From an uncultured Oscillospiraceae bacterium (lineage in GTDB: Bacteria > Bacillota_A > Clostridia > Oscillospirales > Acutalibacteraceae): 27,392 nucleotides of DNA. Every line of letters starts with the position of its first letter. The stretch's first letter is position 1. Where the stretch lies: contig CAJUTL010000037.1 of NCBI GenBank assembly GCA_910589395.1, positions 1-27,392 on the forward strand, given 5' to 3'. A program made the position numbers and the translations under genes. Shown piece after piece: positions 7,025 through 14,877 of the stretch. The notes below the pieces were generated by a model. That model worked only from the letters and a program-made list of their open reading frames with translations. It had not been told where the DNA came from and searched no databases.

Positions 7025-8385
7025 CAGGTATTTCCCCCTTCTTTTTCTTTTTGAGCGGCAGCATACTGCTTGAGCCACCATTTCGCCTCCTGGTTATTGG
7101 CAAGCAGGGGACGGTGGGCAGGGCAGATATAAGAGCAGCAGCCGCAATCCACACACTGCCGAACGCCGGTATCGATCAGCGCCTCGGCACGCTTGTCCTC
7201 GTCCTTTTGCTTCATAGCGTCGTCCACCGCCACTACGTTGATGTTGATGGGGCATTTTTCAATACATCTGCCGCAGTGAATACAGGCGGTGGGGGTGGGA
7301 AGCACGCTCTTCTTCTCATCGAATACGAGAACGGCGTTTGCCACCTTGACAATGGGATCCTCCACCGAGCAAACGGCGGTGCCGTTCATGGGGCCGCCGA
7401 TGACCACCTTGCCGGGTTCGGCGGAAAGGCCGGTCTGCTCCAACAGGTAGCTAATGCGTGTACCAATAGGGGCGATCAGGTTTTTCGGCTCCTTTACGGC
7501 AGGGCCGTCTACCGTGACGATACGCTCTACCAGGGGCATACCGGTGGAAATATACTCCGCCATTTTGGCAAAGGAGGAAACATTGATGATCACCGCGTGG
7601 AAATAGGGGAAACGCTTTCCGGCAATGGCTACCCTTCCCGTGGCGTTATACAGCGTTACCTGTTTGGCGCCCTGGGGATAAATGGTATCCAGCTCGTGGA
7701 TCTCCACATAGTCCATTCCGACAAAGGCCTCGCGCATTTTCGCGATGGCGTCAGGCTTGTTCTTTTCGATGCAGATCTTAAAGCGCGCATCCTTCAGATA
7801 CTCGTTCATGTAGGTCCTGAGATATTCCACGCCTTTTACAATGAGATCGGGGTGATCCAGCATCATACGGTGGTCGCTGGTGATATAGGGCTCGCACTCC
7901 GCGGCGTTGACCAGAACCGTATCTACCGTGTATTGTCCGCTGCACATTTCATTGAACTTGGCCCAGGTGGGGAAGGCGGCGCCGCCGAGGCCTACCAGGC
8001 CGCTTTCCCGTAAAGCCTGCAGGAATTCCTCGCAGTTGTGGATCTCCGGGGGCTTCAGGTTGGGGTCTTTCTCCATTTTGCCGTCGCTTTCGATCCGGAT
8101 GGCCTGGGTCTCTTTGCCGTCCGCCGTTTTCATGGGGCCGATCTCCACTACTGTGCCGGATACGGTGGCGTGCACCGGGGAAGAAAATCTTCCTTCTTCT
8201 CTGGCAATCAGCTGCCCCACAGTAACGTGGTCGCCCACCTTCACAACAGGCTCGGCATCGTGCCCGGAGTGCATGTTCATGGGAAGCAGCACCTCAGGCG
8301 GCGTGGGAATGCGCACAGGAGCACACCCGGCCGTATGCTTGTTGTGGGGGACATGCAAAGACGAAATGTTTTTTCGTTTCAGCAT
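7024..8385 (-). CDS. rnfC: RnfC, NADH-side iron-sulfur flavoprotein subunit
   Basis: Peripheral cytosolic subunit that exchanges electrons with NAD(H). The 453-residue protein has an N-terminal barrel-sandwich region (PHNKHTAG, about 13-20), the nucleotide/FMN-binding motif GLGGAAFPT (132-140), NAAECEPYI (160-168), YPQGAKQ (236-242), and two ferredoxin-type [4Fe-4S] motifs: C368, C371, C374, C378 and C411, C414, C417, C421. These clusters separate it from NqrA. I start at 8385 (MLKRKNIS) because AGGAGA lies 9 bases upstream. An ATG at 8412 overlapping the apbE stop would add nine residues and is a possible alternative. The usual N-terminal GGVHP is changed to SSLHVP. It is the only subunit here that can accept electrons from the cytosol, since rnfB is absent. 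Confidence 0.92.
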   Translation of the reverse strand: MLKRKNISSLHVPHNKHTAGCAPVRIPTPPEVLLPMNMHSGHDAEPVVKVGDHVTVGQLIAREEGRFSSPVHATVSGTVVEIGPMKTADGKETQAIRIESDGKMEKDPNLKPPEIHNCEEFLQALRESGLVGLGGAAFPTWAKFNEMCSGQYTVDTVLVNAAECEPYITSDHRMMLDHPDLIVKGVEYLRTYMNEYLKDARFKICIEKNKPDAIAKMREAFVGMDYVEIHELDTIYPQGAKQVTLYNATGRVAIAGKRFPYFHAVIINVSSFAKMAEYISTGMPLVERIVTVDGPAVKEPKNLIAPIGTRISYLLEQTGLSAEPGKVVIGGPMNGTAVCSVEDPIVKVANAVLVFDEKKSVLPTPTACIHCGRCIEKCPININVVAVDDAMKQKDEDKRAEALIDTGVRQCVDCGCCSYICPAHRPLLANNQEAKWWLKQYAAAQKEKEGGNT

Positions 8386-8408
8386 TCTGTCATCTCTCCT
8401 CAATTTTT

Positions 8409-9479
8409 TCATTCTGGTTTTTTATCTATTGGATGGATACCGGGCGTATATTCCTGGGCGCCATCCTGGAAGATCCACAGTACATCTACATTTTCCAAGG
8501 AATCCACAAGCGCCCGGCCATCCTCATAGCTCATGCAGAACAGTGCGGTAGAAAGTGCGTCAGCCAGCCCGCTGTCTTTTGTAATGACCGAGACAGAGGC
8601 GAAATGATCCGCCGGCATCAGCGTATCCTTATCGATAATATGGTGATACCGTGTGCCGTCTACGGTAAAGAACCGTTCGTAAATACCGGAGGTAACGCAG
8701 GAGGTATCGGAAAGTTCCACATACATGGCATAATTGTTCTCGTGGTCAAAGGGATCTTTGATCCCCGTTACCCAGCCGGACTGATCCGGCTTTTTTCCAA
8801 TAATGCGGATATTGCCGCCGATATTCAGCACATAGCCTTCCGCGTTTCGTTCGGAAAGCAGCCCGGCCGCTTTTTCGGTGGCATAGCCCTTGCCGATAGC
8901 GCCCACATCGATCTGTGCCTCGGGGTCAGAGATGCGCACGGTGCTTTTTTCCTCGTCGATCTCCAAAAGGGAAATATCCGTATGCTGCTTTGCCTGCTCC
9001 AGCAAAGCCGGATTGGGCAGAGAGGCCTTTTGTGGATCTTTTTCCGCCGCGGCACGGCAGTCGTGCCAGGGGCGGAGCACCGCGCCGAACATCACGTTCA
9101 TTTCGCCGTTTGTCAGCGTATAAAGCTCTTTGGTATAAAGCAGAAATTCTATGAGCTTTTGATCTACCTCTAAAGCCTCGCCGCCAGCCTGCTTATTGAT
9201 GGTGCAGAGGTTATTGATCCCCGCGTATTCATGATAAATATCAAACAGGCGATGGTATTCTTCCAAAAGCCCGGCGGCGGCCTCCGTGTTTTCATCAAAG
9301 ATCTCTTGAGAATCTCCCGCATAGCTGTAAAGAAAGGAAACTGTATCGAAAAAGGTATAATATGCTTTACCCACAGGCTCTGCCTTTTTTGCAACAGTAG
9401 GGCACCCCGCCAAAATGACGGGGAGCCCTATCGCTAAACACAGGCAGAGAAAACTTTTGAAAAGTTTAGTGCCTTTCAT
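8409..9479 (-). CDS. apbE: ApbE-type FAD:protein FMN transferase, lipoprotein
   Basis: Transfers FMN from FAD to threonine in SGAT-type motifs of exported flavoproteins; targets in this operon would be RnfG (T164, T407) and RnfD (T153). The 356-residue product has a lipoprotein signal with LAGC (C26), so it acts outside the cytosolic membrane. Family motifs follow: INKQAGGE, DVGAIGKGYATEKAA, LNIGGNIRIIGKK, VTSGIYERFF, YHHIIDKDTLMPAD and SGLADALSTALFCMS, the last including the magnesium-binding aspartate region. I use the ATG at 9479; a TTG two codons earlier (9485) is open but less likely, and no strong SD is seen for either. It lies 19 bases after the lipoprotein gene and 23 before rnfC. Confidence 0.93.
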   Translation of the reverse strand: MKGTKLFKSFLCLCLAIGLPVILAGCPTVAKKAEPVGKAYYTFFDTVSFLYSYAGDSQEIFDENTEAAAGLLEEYHRLFDIYHEYAGINNLCTINKQAGGEALEVDQKLIEFLLYTKELYTLTNGEMNVMFGAVLRPWHDCRAAAEKDPQKASLPNPALLEQAKQHTDISLLEIDEEKSTVRISDPEAQIDVGAIGKGYATEKAAGLLSERNAEGYVLNIGGNIRIIGKKPDQSGWVTGIKDPFDHENNYAMYVELSDTSCVTSGIYERFFTVDGTRYHHIIDKDTLMPADHFASVSVITKDSGLADALSTALFCMSYEDGRALVDSLENVDVLWIFQDGAQEYTPGIHPIDKKPE

Positions 9480-9498
9480 TTGCAAAAATACTGTTGGA

Positions 9499-10524
9499 TC
9501 AGCGAGCGTTCTTAGCGGCCTTCGCGGAAGTGTCCTTCATGGAAGTGATTTGCATGGAGCAGCCAGCGCTGAGCAGATCCTTATCCACAGCGATCTGATG
9601 GCCGTTAGCCTCCTGAGTCTCCAGGGCGGCAACCTCATCAGCAGTTTTGCCAACGATAAACTTGGAGAAGGCCTCAGACTGCTCGAACCACTCCTTCATC
9701 ACGCCGTCGCCATCATTGTCGACCTTACCCTCCATGCCGTAATCGCCCTTGAGAACGCGCTTGGTAGCGGTGTAGTCAGAGCTTACGATCTCGCCGTTGG
9801 TATTGATGGTGATCTTGGGCTGTACAGAGTCATTCAATGCGGCAACGATTTTGCCGTCCGCTACAACAGCGGCGGAGAAATCGGTGTACATGGCAACCAG
9901 GCCGTCTTCTTCATCGGTAGCAGCCTTGGAATCGGCGGCAGAGGTGCTGGCGGCAACGCCCAGTGTAAATTCACCGGCCTTGAAGCTCATGCCCTGCTCG
10001 TCGTTACAGGCGGCGGCAACAGCTTCCATGAAATCGGTGATCTGCATGGAGCAGCCGGCGCTGAGCAGATCCTTGTCAGCGGCGATCTGATGGCCGTTGG
10101 CCTCCTGCAGCTGAATGCCCTTAACCTCATCGGCGGTCTTACCGACCACATACTCTTCAAAGGCCTTGGCCTGCTCGTACCATTCCTTCATCACGCCATC
10201 GCCGTCGTTATCGACCTTGCCGGCCATGCCGTAGTCATCGCCCAGTTCCATCTTCGTCTTAAAGGTGGCGGCAGTGTCAACAGCGCCGCCGGTAACGTCC
10301 ATCTTGCTCTGGGCCACATCAATGCGGCAGGAAACGATCTTTCCGTCCTTGTCGGTGACGACGGTGGCTACGGTAGCATCGACCTGCGCGTTGTTTTCCG
10401 CAGAACTGTCCGTGTTCAGAGCGACACCCATGCCCAGCTTGTACTCAGCTTCCTTTGCGCCGGAGCATGCGGTCAGCATAGCCGCCATGCAAAGGCAGAG
10501 AACGATTGCGAGAACCTTCTTCAT
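9499..10524 (-). CDS. Lipoprotein with two FMN_bind-like repeats and inserted DxDxDG loops
   Basis: A 341-residue predicted lipoprotein (LTAC, C20), first gene of the Rnf-like operon. It consists of two homologous halves, about residues 28-175 and 187-330. Each contains GDDYGM/GDYGM, the loop DNDGDGVMKEW (105-115; 269-279), VVGKTADEV or IVGKTADEV, EANGHQIA and SAGCSMQIT. The layout (beta-rich half with DGKI turns, then S-x-G-x-S and an AV-rich helix) resembles FMN_bind, but the flavin-accepting SGAT is replaced by SAGC (C158; C322), so covalent FMN is doubtful. DNDGDG looks like a calcium-binding EF-hand/dockerin-type loop. Halves are also alike in DNA (about 9540-9740 against 10030-10230). 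Place and export suggest an electron carrier or acceptor for RnfG; function unproven. Confidence 0.75.
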   Translation of the reverse strand: MKKVLAIVLCLCMAAMLTACSGAKEAEYKLGMGVALNTDSSAENNAQVDATVATVVTDKDGKIVSCRIDVAQSKMDVTGGAVDTAATFKTKMELGDDYGMAGKVDNDGDGVMKEWYEQAKAFEEYVVGKTADEVKGIQLQEANGHQIAADKDLLSAGCSMQITDFMEAVAAACNDEQGMSFKAGEFTLGVAASTSAADSKAATDEEDGLVAMYTDFSAAVVADGKIVAALNDSVQPKITINTNGEIVSSDYTATKRVLKGDYGMEGKVDNDGDGVMKEWFEQSEAFSKFIVGKTADEVAALETQEANGHQIAVDKDLLSAGCSMQITSMKDTSAKAAKNAR

Positions 10525-10590
10525 ACTTGAAACAACATCCCTTCTGAAAATGATAAAACGTTATTGTGAGCGAATCAGCGCTCATCTGCA

Positions 10591-10619
10591 AGTATAGCGC
10601 AAACTTTTCCAGAAAGCAA
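10591..10619 (-). promoter_or_regulatory. Sigma-A promoter of the Rnf-like operon
   Basis: On the minus strand TTGCTT (10619-10614), a 17-base spacer and TATACT (10596-10591), about 65 bases before the lipoprotein ATG. The only SD candidate, AGAAGGG, is 14 bases from the ATG, which is long. No operator or riboswitch fold is evident in the leader. Confidence 0.7.
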
Positions 10620-10778
10620 GGATAATTTTTTCACAAAGACAGGATTCCCATGTTTCTATGAATTAAAGGGTATTCCAAAAAGTTTTCTGTGAAAAACGCT
10701 GGGATATTTTTGCAAATCAAAAGTTCCCGTTCCTTTTTCGCATATAAATGTATGAGGAGCAAGCACCACACTACATAA

Positions 10779-11105
10779 AATGAGCAATTAGGAAGGAGCA
10801 ATGAGCAATTATAAGGTCAAGGGCGCGGGCACCGCAAGCAGCGCCTGGTAAATTGAAATTTGGCGGTAAGGCGCTCGCTCTCCGCCTTTCATTCTGAACG
10901 AAGTGAAGAATCTTGTCCTTGACCTTTTTCAGAGAATTCAGGGGTGAGATTCTTCGCTGGGAAAGCAAGGCGAGCCTTGCTTTTTGTTCAGCAATGACAG
11001 TGGAAAACTATGTGCTAAACTGCAATTTGCAGTTACCTGCCCACTCTCCGCTCTTACCCTTAATTACTACTTTCTAATAGCTGATTGCTCATTTTCCATT
11101 GCCCA
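10779..11105. repeat. Composite intergenic repeat with inverted AT-rich ends
   Basis: The 586-base gap 10525-11110 has no credible gene. Its left part holds the Rnf operon promoter. From 10779 the text AATGAGCAATTAGGAAGGAG and a second AATGAGCAATTA mirror the right end, whose complement reads GGAAAATGAGCAATCAGC. Inside are CATTCTGAACGAAGTGAAGAATCT and, inverted further on, AGATTCTTCGCT...AATGACA, a form common among dispersed clostridial repeats, and AAGCAAGGCGAGCCTTGCTT, a good palindrome (10964-10983). I read it as one or more nested non-coding repeats. Confidence 0.5.
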
Positions 11106-11110
11106 AAAAG

Positions 11111-13906
11111 TCATTCTGTACGCAGCGCGGTAACGGGGTCTTTTTTGGCAGCGCTTTTCGCGGGGAGCAGCCCGGCGATCACGGTGATGGCCACGCTGAG
11201 CAAAATCAAAAACAGAGCCGCCGGAAGCGGAAGCGAGGCGGAAAGCGCGGCTGTATCCAAAAGGCCTTGCAAAAGGGAGTTGATGGGGAAGGTCAAAAGT
11301 ACCGTAACGCCCACGCCCAGCACACCGGCCAGCAGGCCGATGATAACGGTTTCCGCATTGAATACCTGGGAAATATTCCGTTTGGAAGCGCCGATCGCCC
11401 GAAGGATCCCGATCTCCTTGGTACGCTCCAGCACGGAAATATGGGTGATGATCCCGATCATAATGCTGGAAACGATCAGGGAGACCGCCACGAAGGCGAT
11501 GAGCACATAGGAGATCACGTCCACAATGGTGGTGATGGAGCTGGTCAGCAGCGCCACGTAATCGGTATAGGTGATCCTGTCTTTTTCCTCCACGCCTTCG
11601 TTATACCGTTCAATGCAGGCGGAAACAGCGTCCTTGGCTTCAAAGCTGTCCGTATAAATACTGATGGAGGCCGGGGCCTCATAGCTCACCTTGCCGAAGC
11701 TTTTCATGTTGTCCTTGTAAGTGGCTCCGGCAATATACTCTTCATAAACAGACAGCAGCAGCTCTTCGTCCGGTGTTTCCGCAAGCCAGCGGTCCAGCAG
11801 GGCAGCCATAGCCGTTTCGTCCGGCTGATTGCCGCCCGGCGTCATTTCTGCCGGAGCGCCGCCGGGGGCCGGCTGGGAAGGCTCGGTTTCTGTTTTCTCT
11901 GCTTTCTGAGAATTATAATATAGGATCATGCTGTAAAAGGAGGCCTTATCGGATACCCCGAGACCGGAAAGATAGGTCTTGGCGGCTTCCGTTTTCGCGT
12001 TGTCGTCCGCCGCCTCAAAAGCCATGCCATTCAGAATGTTGACGGCTTCATCCTTTTCCTGCGCCAGTACCACAGGGCTTTCATCGGTCAGGGCAATGAT
12101 GTGATCTGTCAGCAGCGAGGTGTAGGCCGCGGCGGTGGTGAGGTTGGCGTTTGCCGCGTCCCTTTTGGGACAGATCACGCCGGTCACCTTCAGCTTGATG
12201 GCATTTTCCAGAAGGGGCTCCAGCTTCAGGGCCTCCTCGCCCACATACGTGAAAAGGCCGTTTTCCTTTTCCTCATAATGCTCGCAGGCGGGCAGCAGGT
12301 AGAAGGTGTGGCTGCAAAGCTCTTCATAGGTCCAGGTGCGTTCCGGCGCTTTCCCGCTGTTCTTGATCTGCTCTGTGATCTCCTGATATTCTTCGCCGGT
12401 GAGCAGGCCCAGCTGGAAAAGAGCCTCCGCGGGGATCGAGCCGTTTTCCTCCAGCACCAGCACGATCTCATCATAAGCCTTGGGCCACGCGCCGTACAGA
12501 ACATCGTAGCTGTCGGTCAGGATCCGGCTGACAACGGCGCCGCCGGTGCCGGGCATCAGCTGCGAGAAATTTTCCGCGCCGGAGGCGTTTTTGCCCATCA
12601 GAGAATTCATGCGATCCATGGCGGCTGCCGGGCCCATACTCCCGCCGGGCAGGGAAGAGCTGCCCGCCTCCTCCGGCTCGGCGTCGGAGCTTACCAATGT
12701 GCCGTCCGCGTCATAGGAGTAAACCTTGAAGCTTACGCCGTAGGTATAGGCTACGCCGTTCTCGCCGAGATACTGCCGGATCTCGCTGTCCGGATCGTCC
12801 AAATATTTTTTGAAGGCGGTCAGGTTGTTTTCCTTGATGCTGCTGGCGATCGCCTCGCTGGATTCCAGCAGGCGGGTGTCCATGGAAACCATATTGTCCG
12901 GCCGGGTTTCTTTCTCCTGAAGCATGCCGCCCCGCATACCGGCCTGCATGCCCATTAAGCCGGACATATCCACCGCCTGAGAGCCTATGGTAATGGGGTA
13001 GGAGGTCATGGTTTCCTTTTGAATATCCGCAATATAGGTGTTCACCCCGCTGGAAAGGGCCAGGATCAGCGCGATTCCGATAATGCCGATGGAACCGGCG
13101 AAGGCGGTCAAAATTGTCCTGCCCTTTTTGGTGCGCAGATTATTAAAGCTCAGGGAGAGGGAGGTCAGGAAAGACATTTTGGCTTTTCCTGTCTTTTTTC
13201 CCTCCGGTTTCGCGGGGGTCTCCTCCGGCAGGAAGGGGTCGCTGTCGCCGGTGATCTTCCCGTCCCGCAGCTTGATAATACGGGTGGAGTACTGTTGGGC
13301 AAGCTCCGGATTATGAGTGACCATGACCACCAGCCGGTCCCTGGCCACCTGCTTTAACAGCTCCATCACCTGAAGGCTGGTTTCCGTGTCCAGCGCCCCC
13401 GTGGGCTCGTCCGCCAGCAAAATTTCCGGGTTGTTTACCAAAGCCCGGGCAATGGCCACCCGCTGCATCTGCCCGCCGGAAAGCTGGTTGGGTCTTTTAT
13501 GGAGCTGGCCGGCAAGTCCTACCTCCTCCAGCGCCTTTTTGGCGCGGGTTCGCCGTTCGGTACGGGAAACGCCGCCGATGGTCAGCGCCAGCTCCACGTT
13601 TTGGAGAATGGACTGATGGGGGATCAGATTGTAGCTTTGAAACACAAAACCGATGGAATGGTTCCGGTAAGAATCCCAGTCCCGGTCCTTATACTCCTTT
13701 GTGGAGACGCCGTTTATCAAAAGATCTCCGCTGTCGTACCGGTCCAGCCCGCCGATAATGTTCAGCAGCGTGGTTTTTCCGGAGCCGCTTGGGCCCAGGA
13801 TCGAGACAAACTCGTTGTCCCGCAGGTTCAGCGAAACCCCGTTTAACGCCTGCTGCACCAGCTCGCCGGTACGAAATTGCTTTGAGATGTTTTTTACTTG
13901 AAGCAT
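11111..13906 (-). CDS. ABC exporter, ATPase fused to FtsX-like permease (MacB/BceAB type)
   Basis: A 931-residue fusion. The N-terminal ATPase (about 1-225) has Walker A GPSGSGKT (38-45), Q-loop FVFQSYNLIPHQ, signature LSGGQ (142-146), Walker B ILLADE (162-167) and H198. The permease part has one helix near 280-300, a long extracytosolic domain (about 300-800) and three C-terminal helices with the FtsX motif LERTKEIGILRAIGASKRNI. Such proteins export peptides or drugs, or act as mechanotransmitters for antimicrobial-peptide defence. The ATG at 13906 has AGGAAGGA upstream; the frame to 13951 is leader. A promoter and an 11-base tandem repeat precede it. No histidine kinase or response regulator is adjacent, and the gene seems monocistronic. 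The substrate cannot be inferred. Confidence 0.9.
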   Translation of the reverse strand: MLQVKNISKQFRTGELVQQALNGVSLNLRDNEFVSILGPSGSGKTTLLNIIGGLDRYDSGDLLINGVSTKEYKDRDWDSYRNHSIGFVFQSYNLIPHQSILQNVELALTIGGVSRTERRTRAKKALEEVGLAGQLHKRPNQLSGGQMQRVAIARALVNNPEILLADEPTGALDTETSLQVMELLKQVARDRLVVMVTHNPELAQQYSTRIIKLRDGKITGDSDPFLPEETPAKPEGKKTGKAKMSFLTSLSLSFNNLRTKKGRTILTAFAGSIGIIGIALILALSSGVNTYIADIQKETMTSYPITIGSQAVDMSGLMGMQAGMRGGMLQEKETRPDNMVSMDTRLLESSEAIASSIKENNLTAFKKYLDDPDSEIRQYLGENGVAYTYGVSFKVYSYDADGTLVSSDAEPEEAGSSSLPGGSMGPAAAMDRMNSLMGKNASGAENFSQLMPGTGGAVVSRILTDSYDVLYGAWPKAYDEIVLVLEENGSIPAEALFQLGLLTGEEYQEITEQIKNSGKAPERTWTYEELCSHTFYLLPACEHYEEKENGLFTYVGEEALKLEPLLENAIKLKVTGVICPKRDAANANLTTAAAYTSLLTDHIIALTDESPVVLAQEKDEAVNILNGMAFEAADDNAKTEAAKTYLSGLGVSDKASFYSMILYYNSQKAEKTETEPSQPAPGGAPAEMTPGGNQPDETAMAALLDRWLAETPDEELLLSVYEEYIAGATYKDNMKSFGKVSYEAPASISIYTDSFEAKDAVSACIERYNEGVEEKDRITYTDYVALLTSSITTIVDVISYVLIAFVAVSLIVSSIMIGIITHISVLERTKEIGILRAIGASKRNISQVFNAETVIIGLLAGVLGVGVTVLLTFPINSLLQGLLDTAALSASLPLPAALFLILLSVAITVIAGLLPAKSAAKKDPVTALRTE

Positions 13907-13955
13907 TGGCCACTGTTCCTTCCTGTAGAGCCTGATTTTTCTCAATCTCACTCAG

Positions 13956-13985
13956 AATAAAGGGAAGATACAACGAAACTGTAAA
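13956..13985 (-). promoter_or_regulatory. Probable promoter of the ABC exporter gene
   Basis: On the minus strand TTTACA (13985-13980), an 18-base spacer and TTTATT (13961-13956). The weak -10 suits an activated promoter, and the tandem repeat at 13990-14011 lies directly upstream. Confidence 0.45.
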
Positions 13986-13989
13986 GAAA

Positions 13990-14011
13990 TTATGAAAAAA
14001 TTATGAAAAAA
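13990..14011. promoter_or_regulatory. Exact tandem 11-base repeat, possible response-regulator site
   Basis: TTATGAAAAAA occurs twice back to back (13990-14000 and 14001-14011), ending 5 bases upstream of the ABC gene's -35 as read on the minus strand. Direct repeats with about 11-base spacing next to a -35 are the usual layout for OmpR-family response regulators. The right copy overlaps the A-run of the yaaA terminator, so low-complexity chance is also possible. Confidence 0.4.
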
Positions 14012-14034
14012 GGCCGCCGCATTCTTGCGGCGGC
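14005..14034 (-). terminator. Intrinsic terminator for the yaaA transcript
   Basis: Read on the minus strand: stem GCCGCCGCA / TGCGGCGGC (9 perfect pairs, 4-base loop) followed by CTTTTTT. It lies about 70 bases after the yaaA stop and insulates the ABC gene. Confidence 0.9.
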
Positions 14035-14104
14035 AACCGTTCGTTTCATTTTGGCAAAGGAAAGCATTATCCCCGAGCAGCGGGAAGGCTTCCTGAAAAT
14101 GTAT

Positions 14105-14860
14105 TTACGCATGGTTTCCCTGCTTCAAAAAGACATAAGCGGTCTCATTGGAGTATTCCGGCGAATACCGGTAGCCCAGGCGGTCAAAGCCGCGCAGCTC
14201 CTCCAGCGCCTCCGCGCCGGTTTCCGCCAGAAAGCGCACCATTTCGCCCCGTGCCATTTTGCAAAGGGTGCCTTTTTCCAGAAGCTTTCCGTTTTGCAGC
14301 TCTCCGAAAACGCAGGTGATCAGCCGCACGGAGGCTGGAAGATACCTGGAAACACACAGGCTGTACTCTTTAGAAGCCAGGTTTATCACACAGTCCGTTT
14401 CGGAAAACAGAAAATCCGCGAGAGTATTTCCCCAAAAGGAATAGAGATCCTTTGCCTTTCCCAGGGAAAGCCGGGCCTGCATTTCCAGGCGGTAGGGAGT
14501 TACGCCGTCGAAGGGGCGCAGCACGCCGTAAAACCCGGAGAGAATGCGCAGGTGTTCCTGAAGGTAGGCAAGCGCCCGCTCAGGCATTACTCCCGGCGCC
14601 ATGTACTGGTACTGGATTCCCTCATAGGCAAGCACGGCGGGGGTCAGAGAAGCGCGAAGCTCCATGTGCCGCAGGCGTTCCGCGTTCAGGGCGGCAATGG
14701 AATCATTGCAGGCCCAGAGTCTTTTCAGCTCGTCATAGGACATGCCCCTGAGCTTTTCCAAGAGCTGTTCTGTTTGCGGCAGAAAGCGGGGTAGCTCCTG
14801 CCAGGGAAGGCTGTCCATATCCACCCGCATCTTTTTTGCTGGGGCAATGATGATCTTCAT
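14105..14860 (-). CDS. yaaA: YaaA family peroxide-stress protein
   Basis: A 251-residue soluble protein of the YaaA (DUF328/UPF0246) family. Family marks are the N-terminal MKIIIAPAKKM, YEGIQYQYM, FYGVLRPFDGVTPYRLEM, FWGNTLADFL, INLASKEYS and CKMARGEMVRF. In E. coli YaaA limits free iron and DNA damage under peroxide stress and binds DNA. The upstream neighbour bcp, a peroxide-reducing enzyme, supports an oxidative-stress unit. The family start is MKIII at 14860; a GTG at 14881 overlapping the bcp stop would add seven residues and cannot be excluded, as no strong SD is seen. Transcription ends at 14005-14034. Confidence 0.9.
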   Translation of the reverse strand: MKIIIAPAKKMRVDMDSLPWQELPRFLPQTEQLLEKLRGMSYDELKRLWACNDSIAALNAERLRHMELRASLTPAVLAYEGIQYQYMAPGVMPERALAYLQEHLRILSGFYGVLRPFDGVTPYRLEMQARLSLGKAKDLYSFWGNTLADFLFSETDCVINLASKEYSLCVSRYLPASVRLITCVFGELQNGKLLEKGTLCKMARGEMVRFLAETGAEALEELRGFDRLGYRYSPEYSNETAYVFLKQGNHA

Positions 14861-14877
14861 GGAGCTTTTGACCGCCG

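Noticed and set aside
2786..10524. Na+-translocating NQR instead of Rnf
   Set aside because: The large peripheral subunit has two [4Fe-4S] motifs as in RnfC, unlike NqrA, and there is no NqrF. Gene order C-D-G-E-A is that of Rnf.
9415..10530. Plus-strand frame of 371 codons opposite the lipoprotein gene
   Set aside because: The minus strand has a signal peptide with lipobox, internal repeats and a promoter; the plus frame is a shadow with repeats caused by the same duplication.
14003..14794. Plus-strand frame of 263 codons opposite yaaA
   Set aside because: It starts in the terminator A-run and has no SD; yaaA motifs on the minus strand are full-length.
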